64,000 bases of DNA from Xiphydria camelus (taxonomy: Eukaryota; Arthropoda; Insecta; Hymenoptera; Xiphydriidae), in the NCBI GenBank assembly GCA_963678675.1, contig OY783195.1:17329342-17393341 (forward strand), given 5' to 3'. Below the pieces are notes generated by a model. It was not told where the DNA came from. It ran no database searches and saw only the letters and a program-made list of their open reading frames with translations. Shown here in pieces: positions 35,262-46,814 of the stretch (within the stretch, counting starts at the first letter, position 1; every line of letters starts with the position of its first letter). Position numbers and translations under genes: made by a program.

Positions 35262-36474
35262 GTGAGACCGAACAAATTGCAAAGAAGAGCGAAACTATAA
35301 CTGCAATAGAAAGGGGAAGAATAGAGGAGACAACAGACCAAGGAGTTCAAGGAACCTTAGACAACATCCTGTACGCACCTGATCTACCCCACAATCTGCT
35401 ATCTGTAAGCAGAATTCAAGAAGCTGGAATGCGACTAACATTTAAAGAGTATGGAAAGGTAACGATTAAGAAAGGTGACAAGGTTATGGCAACTGGTGAG
35501 TCATTAAACAATTTATGTTGTATTAATTTTACCATTCGTAAAAAAATGTGTAATCAAACCGATGCGAATGAAAAAAACAATGTATAAATTTTGGCATGAG
35601 CGACTTGGGCATATAGAAAAATCGAAATTTTTAGAAATTAAAAGAAATGATTTAGTTCTTCATAATAAACAATCACAAGCCATAAATCCCATGGATGAAA
35701 TTTGTGAAGGTTGTGTATACGGAAAACAGGCGCGTCTCCCATTCGCAAAATCTAGATGTAGGTCTCACATGTGAAAAGGCCATTATTTATAATTCATTCT
35801 GACTTATGTGGTCCAATGTCACCTGCAACAATTGACGGAAAAAGCTATTTTGCTTCTTTTATCGATGAATATACTAACTATACAGTCGTTTATTTAATTG
35901 CGCACAAATCAGATACATTTATTTTATTTCAAGATTTTGTTAAAAAAAGTGAGACACACTTCAATTCGAAAATTGCTTATCTTAATTGTGACACAATGGG
36001 GGTAAATATCTGTCTAATGAGTTTAAAGAATTTTGTGTACAAAATGCGATTCAATATCATTTAACAGTACCGCACACTCCTCAACAAAATCCGATATCAA
36101 AACGGATGAACGGGATAATAGTCGAAAAAGCGCGTGCAATGATACACGGGGCTAATTTAGAAAAGGAGTTATGGGGGGAAGCAGTTTTAACCGCTATACG
36201 CGCGTATTTAATTAATATAACCCGCACAAAAGTCATTAATGGAAATAAAACTCCATATGAACTTTGGCACGATAGAAAACGAAAATTAAATCACCTAAAA
36301 ATGTTTGGTAGTACAGTTTACATTCTTGATAAAACAAGAAAAGGGAAGTTTCACAAAAAGTCATTCAAAGGGATATTAGTTGGTTACCACCAAAATGGCT
36401 ATAAAGTGCTGAACGTCGAAACAAATAAATTCATAATTGCTAGAGACGTTATATTTGATGAAGTTAATTTTTAA
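35262..36474 (+). pseudogene. copia integrase region
   Basis: The pieces run in order: the protease tail and LYAPDLPHNLLSVSRIQEAG; a zinc-binding HHCC segment (35,562-35,774; WHERLGH...CEGCVYGKQ); and the catalytic core from HSDLCGP through NCD to ISKRMNG. The family core has D, D and E. The first two Asp are visible, but the Glu of the usual S-E-R-M block is Lys here (36,100). Frameshifts occur near 35,770 and 36,000, and a stop ends the frame at 36,474. The C-terminal part (LWGEAV, KMFGSTVYI, GYHQNGYKV) is well kept. Confidence 0.8.
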
Positions 36475-37510
36475 ATCTCACGTCCAGTACACATTAATGA
36501 AATTGAATTTGAGAATTCAAGTATAAAAAGGCAGAAAACTGATGATAAAACGGAAATCAGTAGGAGCGAAGAGAGTAATATAAATAAATCTGTGACCGAA
36601 ACAGATCAAGTAAAGAAAATGCCACAAAGCGACATAAACTCTCAAGATAAAACAAACGAACCTATACCACGACGTAGAGTGCACGAATTAAAAACATGTC
36701 TCCTGTTTCTTATAATGAGGAACAATGCTATCAAATAAGTGCACAGGTGGTAAACGATATTCCCCAGTCATATAAAGCAATAAAAGATCGAGATGATAGA
36801 TTTAAGTGGGAAAAGGGAATACAAGATGAGATGGAATCTTTATTACAAAATAATACATGGGAATTAGTACCTTTTGCCCGATCGGAAAGAATATTGTAGA
36901 TTGCAAATGGGTTTTCAACATTAAAAATGATTCTGAGGGAAACCCACTTAAATATAAAGCAAGGCTAGTTGCAAAAGGTTTTAGCCAGCAATATCCATCT
37001 GATTATTGTGAAACTTTTGCTCCTGTCGCACGAATAACAACTTTACATTTAATGTTGGCTTTTGCAAATCAAAACGATTTACTGATCCATCAGATGGACG
37101 TTAAAACTGCATTTCTTAATGGGTCATTAACAGAAGAAATATACATGCGAATACCTGAGGGAGTAGAGTCGAAGCAAAACTATGTATGTAAACTGAAAAA
37201 GCAGTTGTGTGGTTTGAAACAATCAGCTCGTTGCTGGTTTCAAAAATTTGACAAAGTACTTAAAGAACACGGATTCGCAAACTCCTCAGTTGATCATTGC
37301 TTGTATATCTTAGACAGAGGTCAAGTTACTAAAACCATTTACGTTTTACTTTACGTAGATGACATATTGATAATAACATTCGAAGAGAATACAATTATAA
37401 AACTTAAAGGGTATTTAATTAATAAATTCTCAATGGTAGACATGAAAGAAGTAAAATTCTTCTTGGGTATTAATATTGAAAGAAAAAAAGGAACTATAAC
37501 TCGTATTTAA
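36475..37510 (+). pseudogene. copia reverse transcriptase
   Basis: After a linker with charged low-complexity sequence, the copia-type polymerase starts (NNTWELVPF; frameshift at about 36,880) and continues CKWVFNIK, YKARLVAKGFSQ, HQMDVKTAFLNG, LKKQLCGLKQS and LLYVDDILI. YVDD and the flanking Asp are intact. After FFLGINIER the frame is closed, and the coding resumes beyond a 5.6-kb insert at 43,164. The enzyme would copy element RNA into cDNA inside particles; here it is broken. Confidence 0.85.
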
Positions 37511-38178
37511 AAAGAATATTAAAGAAATTCAATATGAATGACTAAACCTGCTAGTAGTCCATTATATATATATATATATATTTTATTTATATATATATAT
37601 ATATATATGTCTAAAGGTTACTTTGGGGACACGATATATTTTGGGTTAAATCGATGCAGGAAGGCATTATATATATATTAGGACTACGTAGAAAAAATAA
37701 TAATGATAAAATGTCAAGATATTTTGAATTTTACGTAAAACAGCTACTATGAGGACATAGCATATATCCGCGAATATGAGGACATTATATTTTGTAAGGA
37801 ATGGCGACTATGGGGACATTTTATATTAATAGAAAAAAGTATTTAAATCAATTGCGTTTGACGTTCTAAACAAGTAAACACTACTAACTGCTTCTAATTT
37901 CCTCTAAAATGTCTAAAACTAGAGACATTTAGAGTTACATATATAATGGTGACTTTGAGGACATCCGCTTGCTGAAATATATAAAATAGAACTAATGGTT
38001 CCTTTGAGGACATAAACAGTTGTTTTCTAAGTATTAAATATTTAGCAGATACAAATCTCAATATTGTTACTTAAGCATGTATAACGTATCTGTGTAATAT
38101 GATTTTCCCCGACAACAGGACAAAACGACAAAAAGAAATTTCAACGCTTCTCTCCTTCACGTCTTTTGAGGAATGAAT

Positions 38179-38345
38179 ATATCGCCATATATATTTTCCA
38201 GAAGAATAATGACGCAAGTGCAAATTTTGAAATTTTTTAATTAAAAAAATTAAATTAAAAGTCATTTTTAACACTATTGAGGGATTTAACTAAAAAATTT
38301 CAAAATTTGCACTTGCGTCATTGTTCTTCTGGAGAAGCGATATAT
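38179..38345. repeat. Palindromic MITE
   Basis: CCAGAAGAATAATGACGCAAG and GTGCAAATTTTGAAATTTTTTA on the left are mirrored on the right, ending TTCTTCTGG. Arms are about 45-50 bases and the loop about 50. Confidence 0.7.
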
Positions 38346-38433
38346 TATCTGGGATGTCACTTTACCGACCACTAGCGGTTCAATAGCATACATACGTCCG
38401 ACCAGCCGCCCAGGCCGCAAATCCTCCGTGGCA

Positions 38434-39131
38434 GATTAGTGCAGTCAAAATAACATATGAAATACAAATTAATCCGGATAGGATGAAACCTATACCAATC
38501 CATAGGGAAAAATCCCCTGAAAAACATATCAAAAGTTCCCAAAAAACTTTGGTCGGGAAATATGTTTAATTAATGAAAAAGTAACAAGAATCGCGGTCGA
38601 GCGTCCTTTGTACGCTAATATTTCTCGTTCAATGGGCTCAATTAAAAAAGTAGAACTACCATTTTGTAGCGTGAAAAATTTACTATAGAAAACAAGCGGA
38701 AACCCCTAGCTGGAAATGTTTCGTTTTAGTTTCATTAATGTTTAATCTTCTGAGCGTCTTAAACGCCGAACGATCAGCCGATTATTTGGCGTTTACGACG
38801 CTGCAGAAGCTTAAAACATTAATAAAACTGAAACGAAACACTTTGAGCTAGAGGTTTCCGCTTATTTTTTGTAGAAAATTTTCCCCGCTACAGAATGGTA
38901 GTTTTACTATTTCATTGAACCCATTGAACGAGAAATATCAGCGTTCAAAGGACGCTCGACCGCAATTCTTGTTACTTTTTCATTAATTAAACATATTTCC
39001 CGGCCAAAGTTTTTGGGAACTTTTGATATGTTTTTCAGGGGATTTTTCCCTATGGATTGGTATAGGTTTCATCCTATCCGGATTAATTTGCATTCCATGG
39101 AATAAAATCGCCTATTTTCACTGCACTATAC
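38434..39131. repeat. Large palindromic (foldback) element
   Basis: About 300-base arms are inverted copies with roughly 90% identity, for example CAAATTAATCCGGATAGGAT near 38,465 and its complement near 39,070. A ~30-base centre lies around 38,775. Non-coding. Confidence 0.7.
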
Positions 39132-40111
39132 GTCCACTCGACGTGTGCCAAACACTTGCCAGAGCCGTCCTCCAAGTGCTTCGAAACCCGATATGTTTCA
39201 AACAGCGGGCATTATACTCTATGTCGGCTGGTGCCAAGACTGTATATGTTTGGTCATTCATTCTTTTATTTAAAACAGCAAAAACCCAAAACACGTCTAG
39301 TAGAATCCACCCGCCTAACGGAGGGTTAACCCTCGGTTAGTCGATTATAGGTCCAGCGGACCTATTGTCATACTACCTACCTACCTATTGTGCATAAGAG
39401 AAATTTGACGCGTCTAACGGAAGGTTAAATATGATTTTGAAGGAAAATAAATAAAAAAAGTAAACATTTACACTCAAAAAGTTAAAAAAAAAAGCTATTT
39501 TATTCCAAAATTATCAAAGCAAAAATTATAACCCTCGTAGAAGGCATCTGTAAAAAAAAACACCCGAATCAGTCTCAAATACTCATAACGCTCATAAAGT
39601 TTTCAAAACTACAGCAAAGAGCTAGGTATATACGTATGTCGAGTTAGGTAACTTTGGTACTTGAACTTTGTTTCCTCATAATGAACGAAAGAATGACGTT
39701 AGAAATATTTTCTCAATTTCTGTAATTTCGTTCGGAGAAAGTTTGAAAGTAAAGGGCGTGCGAAAGACTCCGGGAAGACATCAGATGCGTCGACGTCCCG
39801 TGGTGCGGTCCAGGGACGGATGTACGCGCGTCTCGATGACTTAATTTATGATAGGGCGACGCGCGTCTCGTTTATAGGCCTTCATACACGATACGGTTTA
39901 CCGGAAGGCAGGTCTTTCGATATGCAAGCCGGCAGGCAAATCGTAGTGGTCATATTGGCCGGAAGGCTCGGCCTGAACTCTCGGCTTTCCGAAAAACTGC
40001 GGGCGCTTGAAAATTTGCCTCCGGCCATGCTTTTCGCCTGCCTGTCGAAAAGTGTATGGGTGCCATAGAAATATAGGCCAAGAGTTTATGTGACGGAAAG
40101 TATAGCAGAAG
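39132..40111. other. Unassigned DNA within the 5.6-kb insert
   Basis: No gene recognised. Short phrases resemble other repeats (for example GGAGGGTTAAC near 39,312). Confidence 0.35.
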
Positions 40112-40334
40112 TAGGTACACCCGGGGACACGGAATCTGTCGCTGGTGACTTTTTTTAATGTCATTTTTAAACGTACTAAACTAATGAACAATTATTTCTC
40201 ATGCCCTCATTAGCTACGGTGGCGTCTACTCTCGTTAATGAAAGTATGAGGATTATTAATCATTGGTTAGTACGTTTAAAAATAAAATTTTAAATAGTCA
40301 CCAGCGACAGATTTCGTGTCCCCGGGTGTACCTA
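40112..40334. repeat. MITE with TAGGTACACCCGGGGACACG ends
   Basis: Left TAGGTACACCCGGGGACACG is matched inverted by CGTGTCCCCGGGTGTACCTA. The arms of about 40 bases continue through TCTGTCGCTGGTGACT, with a further inverted ACGTACTAA inside. Confidence 0.75.
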
Positions 40335-40963
40335 GGCAGATATTGCCTAATTTTGATAATAATCAAGTTCCAGTTGTAATTTGTTGATTAAGTGCATATG
40401 CAAATACACTTCTCGATTTATTAACCACTGTTTTACCCATTTCGAACATTTGCGCTTTATCTTTTTCTTTTTTTCAGACAACAAAGCAACTGTTAGTCCT
40501 ATTAACATAAGATCATATTCCGAAATCATGGGTACAACTTTTCGCTTTGCATTAACAAAACCCTGTTAACTGTCCGTTAGTTGGTAATTGTTGAAAAACT
40601 ATTCCATGGTTTCGTTAATTAAATTTAGCCGAGTCAGATATAATGCTGTATGATTTTCCTCGGTACATAGAGGCATTATTTTCCTTGTTTCAAAGAAAAA
40701 TTTACATTAGTTACAATGTCGCATCATATAATTTTTAAAACATAAGAGTGTTCAAGTGACGATAAGAGAGAGGGCCGGTATTATAAAGTCCGGTTAACCG
40801 AAGGTTGAACTTCAACCGGCGGTTAGACTGCAGTTTCCGAATACGCTAACCGCCGCATAAACATCGACACGTGCGGTCTCTTTCTCGCTCGAGAGAGAAG
40901 TCAGGGCCGCTTAGTCTCTTTCTCGCTCGGGGGAGAAGTCAGGGCCCGATTATAAGAGAGTAG

Positions 40964-41663
40964 GTAGTTGTTTCATTTTACAAAGTGTGTACAGCACCGC
41001 ATTTTTGAATTTGAGAATAGTTTCTCTTAAAAAATGAATGCACAACATGTAGAAAATATGTCACCTAATTAGGATTATGATTAATATGAATACAATACCT
41101 AAATGGGATTATTAAAATAAAAAAATGGAACTCTTTCTCGGAATAGATAATTAAGTTGACATTGCTCAGGAAGAGTAAAAAACATTTGGATGTACATGTA
41201 TTTTTTAGTTTTATAGCCTAGTATGCTTTCCTATTTTATGTAAAAGTCCGAGTTCCCAAATAACGTGCCGAACAATTTTTTTAACAGTTGGGAATAACAA
41301 TAAGGAGTCGAGCATGTAATAGTTTCAGATAACATGTAACTGTATACAGGTTATAATATGTTTTTTGTACTTTTTTACCTACTTATGTACAATTAATGTA
41401 TAATATTTTGAAAACAAATTAGGTAACTTAATAAATATAATTTCCTTGAAATGTTTTTACTCTTCCTCGGCAATGTTAACTTAATTACTTATTCCCCGAG
41501 AAAGAGTTTCAATTTTTTATTTCAATAATCCCATTTAGGTATTTTATTCTTATTAATCATACTCCTAATTAGGTGACATATTTTCTACATGTTGTGCGTT
41601 CATTTTTAAGAAAAACTATTCGAAAATACGGTGCTGTACACACTTTGTAAAATGAAACTACTA
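40964..41663. repeat. 700-bp MITE with ~220-bp inverted arms
   Basis: GTAGTTGTTTCATTTTACAA is matched inverted at 41,644-41,663. The arms continue through TGTACAGCACCG, ACATGTAGAAAATATGTCACC and GAACTCTTTCTCGG. The centre is AT-rich and non-coding. Confidence 0.75.
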
Positions 41664-41945
41664 CTTTCCGTAATGTGCATATTTCCATATCTAGCAGTGC
41701 CGTATTCCTTATTGACAAACGGATGCAAACAAATTTTAGTCAGTTTTCGTTGAAATTTTGAAGTATGAACACGACGTCGGGAAGGAAAAGTAGAAATCGT
41801 CCGACTCTTACAAATTATAAATTACAATTACTCATCATTACACTAATCAATGTAGGAATAACAGAATAGAACACTTGGAAAGACTTGGTCACTCATTTTC
41901 AGTTCGTTGATACGATACTGTAGAAGCACCGAGGGTCCGAACCCC

Positions 41946-42340
41946 TGCTGAGCCCCCCTTTTCGAGTCACTCGCAAGAGAAACGTACCAGGTCTTTGCGT
42001 ATGTGTTGACATAGGAATCGTGCGAGTGCGAGTGAGAACGCGGATTAACACTGGTGAACCCATAAGAGTTTCTCTGTCGCACATTCTCCGTCCTTCTAGG
42101 ACTTGTCCAGTTGGAGTATGCGACAGAGAAACTCTTATGGGTTCACGAGTGTTAATCCGCGTTCTCACTCGCACTCGCACGATTCCTATGTCAACACATA
42201 CGCAAAGACCTGGTATACGTTTCTTAGTGAGTAGGCCAATCAGGACCCCCACCACAACGGAATACTTGGTCCTGATTGGTCTATTGGCTAAGATGCGTAT
42301 ACGTAACTTTGCGAGTGACTCGAGAAAGGCCCCCTGCTTT
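41946..42340. repeat. Nested palindrome
   Basis: The outer inverted ends TTTCGAGTCACTCGCAAG/CTTTGCGAGTGACTCGAG enclose an inner palindrome at 41,975-42,225 with arms of about 110 bases (GAGTGCGAGTGAGAACGCGG and its complement). An additional small inverted pair, CCAATCAGGACC/GGTCCTGATTGG, follows. Confidence 0.7.
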
Positions 42341-43119
42341 TTTTCACGCTTTAATGAATCCGCACTAGCGGAAATATCCCCCGAGCTAGTGCGGGGGATG
42401 ACTGTACTTATAATCGGGCAATGACTTCTCTCCCGAGCGAGAAAGAGAGAGGTTAAATTTTCGACGTCTAACACTTTAAAGGTGTCGCCGGAGAGTCAGC
42501 TAGCTGTTTAAACTGTAACTGTATTGTAATTTTTAGAAGTGTACGTTATTTCCTCCTGGAAATGTATACTCACGACAGAGTTTTTTATTACAGTAAAAAT
42601 GTCTAGAATCGTTGTTGTTTGAGATGCTGCTTAGTGATTTCTCAAAGAAATTTTTTCCCAACGTTGGTAGATAATTTTACAAGAATTTAAATAAAATTGA
42701 TTTATTTTGAAATTATAAATTCTCGAATATATTGCAATATTATTACAATTTTGCAATAATATATTTGAGCGCAAGTATTTATAAAATTAAATTTAAGCAA
42801 AGTCATTGCAATATTAAATATTTTCTGGATAGTTGCTTTCAATTAAAAACGTAATTAAAGTTGTCCTTCTTATAAATTGTTATTTCAAGGACAGTCCTCA
42901 AAGAAACCGATTAATGTATTGTTACTTTGGGGACTGTCCCCAAAGTAACACCCATTTTGGCTGTCCTCGAACTACACGTAAGACTTGCGTTGATGATTTC
43001 GGGGACTGTCCTCAAAGTATACACTTCATGAGTAAAAATTTCGGGGACTGTCCTCAAAGTACACAAATGTCCCCGAAGTAACCGATCAGTGCACGGAAAT
43101 GTCCTCGAACTACACGTTA

Positions 43120-43161
<42 letters not shown>

Positions 43162-43163
43162 TT

Positions 43164-43848
43164 AAATTAAATTATGCCGAACTTAACTCTGACGAATTTT
43201 ATGATGCGCCTTGTAAAAACCTAATTGATTGTTTAATGTACGCTATGTTGTGTACAAGGTCAGATCTTTGTACTGCCCTGAATTTGCTAAGTCGATATCA
43301 AATTAAAAACAACAAGGAACTCTGGCAATGCTTAAAAAGAGTTTTACGATACATTAAAGGGTCATTAGAACTCGTTGATTTACAAAAAAAAATAATTACG
43401 AAATTTGTTAATCGGCTATGTAGATTCTGATTGGGCAGGCAACAAAGACGACCGCAAAAGCACAACGGGATACTTATTCAAAACGTTCGATCACAACACG
43501 ATCTATTGGAATGCAAAACGACAAAACTCGGTGGCAACATCTTCAACAGAAGCCGAGTACATGGCTCTTCTTGAGGGCATTAAAGAAGCATGTTGGCTCA
43601 AATCACTTTTACTAAGCATTAAAGTAGAATTATTGAAGCCAATAGTTATCTTTGAAGATAACAATGGATGTATTGCTATAGCAAACAATCCAACAGATCA
43701 CAAAAGATCGAAACATATTGATGTCAAGTATCACTTTTCGCGAGAAAAGATCGAACAGAAAGAAGTAATAATTAAATATATTTCCACAGGTGACCAGTTG
43801 GCGGATGCATTCACGAAGTCATCTAATAAAATTCTTAGGCATTCGTGA
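43164..43848 (+). pseudogene. copia RT tail and RNase H
   Basis: Coding resumes immediately after the (TA)n tract with LNYAELNSDEF, the RT connection region (MYAMLCTRSDL, LRYIKGS). After a frameshift near 43,400 comes an intact RNase H: YVDSDWAGN, TSSTEAEYMAL, EDNNGCIAIA and KHIDVKYH. These carry the acidic residues and the late histidine region. It ends GDQLADAFTKS at 43,848, the usual copia C-terminus. RNase H would remove RNA from the RNA-DNA hybrid. Confidence 0.85.
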
Positions 43849-44180
43849 ACAGATTGATCTACAGGATCCCAAAACTTCTTAAGCGTTAACTTTCTATTTT
43901 TATTTTTACTCAAAAAAAGGAGAGAGGAAATATAATAATCCTTTATTTGAGACACAAAGAAATGTAATAACAAAATGTAAAACGTTAATAGACAATAAAT
44001 CATGTATTTCTTTTCGAAACAGATGTAAAGACATGTAAAAGCTATGTGTTTAACGAAGGTCTGGTTGGGTTTTTATAAATTGGGGTTTTCCCCAAACCCT
44101 AGCAACAAATGTTGGACCTATCAATGTATTCCCTAATATAATGAATTAAATTAATAAGAAATATAAATTATCTAATTTTT

Positions 44181-44189
44181 GAGTGGGAG
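44181..44189 (+). promoter_or_regulatory. copia polypurine tract
   Basis: GAGTGGGAG lies immediately before the 3' LTR start at 44,190, the position of the plus-strand primer. Confidence 0.65.
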
Positions 44190-44536
44190 TATTGGTATTA
44201 GCAAAAATCAGTTCAGTAGATTTATTAAATAATCTGATATGTAAGGCGAATTGATGATGTCATGACGAAACTATTCTTAAGAAAGCAGCGCGTAGGGTCC
44301 GCTCTCAAATATCGTATAAATGTTTATATGAAACGATATACACCTAGAGACAGAGGGAGAGAAAGAACTAAGGACCAAGTGCATTAGAAATTTTTCTTTG
44401 TGCGTCAGTCTCTCGGAGCTCTCCTAAGAGTAAAGACGTTAGTCGCGTTTGATTAATAAAATTATCACTTCCACTCAACCACAGAGTGTTTTTATTTAAT
44501 TCATTCCATATCACCTGGCTTCCGTAATAATCAACG
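44190..44536 (+). repeat. copia 3' LTR
   Basis: The 347-bp intact LTR starts TATTGG and ends CAACG rather than the canonical TG...CA. The short purine tract AGAGACAGAGGGAGAGAAAG inside corresponds to the site that holds the non-LTR elements in the 5' LTR. It is followed by the TATAC duplication. Confidence 0.85.
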
Positions 44537-44555
44537 TATACCTAATTTTACTTAA

Positions 44556-44874
44556 CCCCTTTCTGCATGATTTTTGTAAATACCATGAAAAAAATATGTA
44601 TGACAGCTTTGCTCATATTATTCACCAGAAAAATAATTCAAAAAATATTTATGAAAAAATAAACATTTATTAAAAAAAATTATTTATGCCATATATGGTA
44701 CACCATACACACGAACAATAACGTACGTACAATTGGCTACTAATACATATAACTTTTTTATATATATTGCAGTCGAAAAGATTTACAACGATTTATAATA
44801 CATCACACGATGGTAGAACACATCAGGTAGATATCAGTGTATGTGCCATATATGGTACAAGATGCAGGGAGGGG
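44556..44874. mobile_element. piggyBac-type MITE (TTAA)
   Basis: TTAA at 44,552-44,555 and 44,875-44,878 flanks CCCCTTTCTGCAT and its inverted partner ATGCAGGGAGGGG. Internally, inverted/direct ATATATGGTACA motifs recur. Non-coding, 319 bp. Confidence 0.7.
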
Positions 44875-45107
44875 TTAATTCTGTATTGTTTAAATGTTAG
44901 CACAGGATTCGTTGCATAGTGAAGTTAGATTTTAACGATTATTTCGATTTTTGATGTGTAAACATCTATGCTATGGCTCTGCGGTACGACCTTCCTGGGA
45001 AATTGAGCATCAGACGTAAGTCATGTAGATGTGACTGCGTCAGTGTGTGTGTGGCGCTACTGCGCATACTATTCGTGCAAGCTGGATCATCTCAACGGGA
45101 AAACATT

Positions 45108-46163
45108 TTAGAGAAAAATGTTTAATACAAAACTTTAAGGATTTTCCCTTGGCTACCCAGTGGTCGTATTGGATTTGACCTTGACCGTGACCTTTAAGGT
45201 AATATCAAATGCCGTCCTAAATCGTCCATCCGATTGCGATGAAACTTTGGGGAATGGTTGGACGCATATCCGCGAAGGTTTCTGAGTTAGTAAATCTTAT
45301 ACAGGGTGTTCAAAAAGTACCGGTACTGATGATTATTATGCCTTCCTAAACCGTTCATCCGATTGCGATGAAAAGTTGGGGAATGGTTGGACGCATGCCC
45401 GCGAAGGTTTCTGAGTTAGTAAATCTTATACAGGGTGTTCAAAAAGTACCGGTACGGATGATTACTATGCCTTCCTAAACCGTTCATCCGATTGCGACGA
45501 AAATTTGGGGAACAGTTGGACGCATATCCGCGAAGGTTTGAGTTAGTAAATCTTATACAGGGTGTTCAAAAACTACCGGTACGGATGATTATTATGCCTT
45601 CCTAAACCGTTCATCCGATTGCGATGAAACTTTGGGGAATGGTTGGACGCATGCCCGCGAAGGTTTCTGAGTTAGTAAATCTTATAAAAGGTGTTCAAAA
45701 AGTACCGGTACTGATGATTATTATGCCTTCCTAAACTGTTCATCCGATTGCGATGAAAAGTTGGGAAATGGTTGGACGCATGCCCGCGAAGGTTTCTGAG
45801 TTAGTAAATCTTATACAGGGTATTCAAAAAGTACCGGTACGGATGATTATTATGCCTTCCTAAACCGTTCATCCGATTGCGATGAAAATTTGGGGAACAG
45901 TTGGACGCATATCCGCGAAGGCTTCTGAGTTAGTAAATCTTATACAGGGTGTTCAAAAAGTCGAACTATAGTTGACCTAAATTTGACCTCCGCTGACAAT
46001 AAAGGTAACATGAAAAAAATGGTCAAGGACACATTTGAACGTGAAAAAAAATTAATTTGACCTTGATATGACCTTGAAGGTCATGGTCAAGGTCAAATCC
46101 AATATGACTATTGCGTAGCCCAGGAAAAATACTAAAAGTTTTGTATTAAAAATGTATTTAAAC
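45108..46163. mobile_element. TIR element with internal tandem array
   Basis: The left block (AATGTTTAATACAAAAC...TATTGGATTTGACCTTGACC) is matched inverted at 46,060-46,163 over about 100 bases with differences. The centre is filled by a 129-bp tandem repeat. Beyond the right end lies CCCGTGCGAAGCCGGGACGG, which may be the true terminus. Confidence 0.5.
45205..45960. repeat. 129-bp tandem array, about 6 units
   Basis: The spacing of CAGGGTGTTCAAAAAG (one copy reads AAAGGTGTTC) is 127-129 bases over six units. Each unit also contains ATCCGATTGCGATGAAA, GGTTGGACGCAT, CCGCGAAGG and GAGTTAGTAAATCTTATA. Units differ at scattered positions (ACTGATG/ACGGATG). Confidence 0.85.
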
Positions 46164-46514
46164 AATGGTGGACGGACAAAATCAATCCACAATCTACCCG
46201 TGCGAAGCCGGGACGGGCTGCTAATAAGTTATAAATCTAATATAATAATAATAAATATTTTATTATAGAAAAAATTAAACTTGTTTATGTCGAACTACGA
46301 CGTCATATTCCCCAATTAAACTCGGACCGCAGATAATTGTAAGATGTTTACACATCCTCCGTGAGTACAACGGCACTCACACCTTTTTTTTTAATAGACG
46401 TCAAAATTTTATAAAAAAATGCCCCTAAACGTCGCTTCATTACTACAAAAAATATTACTGTGAGTTCTCTAAATGAATAGGAGAAAGTAGTAGGGTAGAA
46501 TTAACCCCGACTAA

Positions 46515-46653
46515 GGGCCGGTTGTACAACATGCCGATAGTGTTATTCCTACCGACAAGTCCGCTTTACGCTATAGTCAAAATACGTCAAAAGCGGACTT
46601 GTCGGCAGGATAACACTATCGGGCAGTATATCGGCATGTTGTACAACTGGGCC
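46515..46653. mobile_element. Harbinger-type MITE (TAA duplication)
   Basis: GGGCCGGTTGTACAACATGC at the left is matched by GCATGTTGTACAACTGGGCC at the right, with TAA on each side (46,512-46,514; 46,654-46,656). Inner arms GCCGATAGTGTTATTCCTAC and ACAAGTCCGCTTT are also inverted. Confidence 0.75.
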
Positions 46654-46814
46654 TAAATACGACAATTGGTTATACAGTATGCAAAAGCAGCCGTAAAAAT
46701 ATGTCGGGGGTCGCGTCTTAAAGAGATGTCGAACATCGTAGCACATTTAATTATTGAAATGATACAAAATTATTAGGTTTCGATATGTATCCTTAAAATT
46801 TAAATATTCTGCAT

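Larger units (their letters stand above)
40915..42453. mobile_element. TIR element containing two palindromic MITEs
   Basis: CTCTTTCTCGCTCGGGGGAG, then CCCGATTATAAG, at 40,915-40,954 is matched inverted at 42,408-42,453. A tandem copy of the first block also lies just outside at 40,878. The 700-bp palindrome (40,964-41,663) and the 41,946-42,340 element lie inside. Confidence 0.5.
37565..43160. mobile_element. 5.6-kb (TA)n-flanked insert with subterminal motif clusters
   Basis: It interrupts copia pol between the RT and RNase H coding parts. (TA)n tracts flank both sides (about 37,562-37,608 and 43,124-43,159). The left 450 bases contain six plus-strand copies of a motif like ACTTTGGGGACA. 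The right 250 bases contain seven inverted copies (TGTCCTCAAAGT type). This is a pattern of clustered protein-binding sites at transposon ends. No transposase was found; the interior is packed with palindromic MITEs. The class is unknown. Confidence 0.55.

Noticed and set aside
42833..43081. Open frame with repeated FGDCPQS residues
   Set aside because: It is the translation of the inverted ACTTTGGGGACA motif cluster at the right end of the 5.6-kb insert, not a gene.
45205..45960. Regular repeat array considered as a CRISPR
   Set aside because: Units are contiguous 129-bp tandem copies without unique spacers, in a eukaryotic transposon context.
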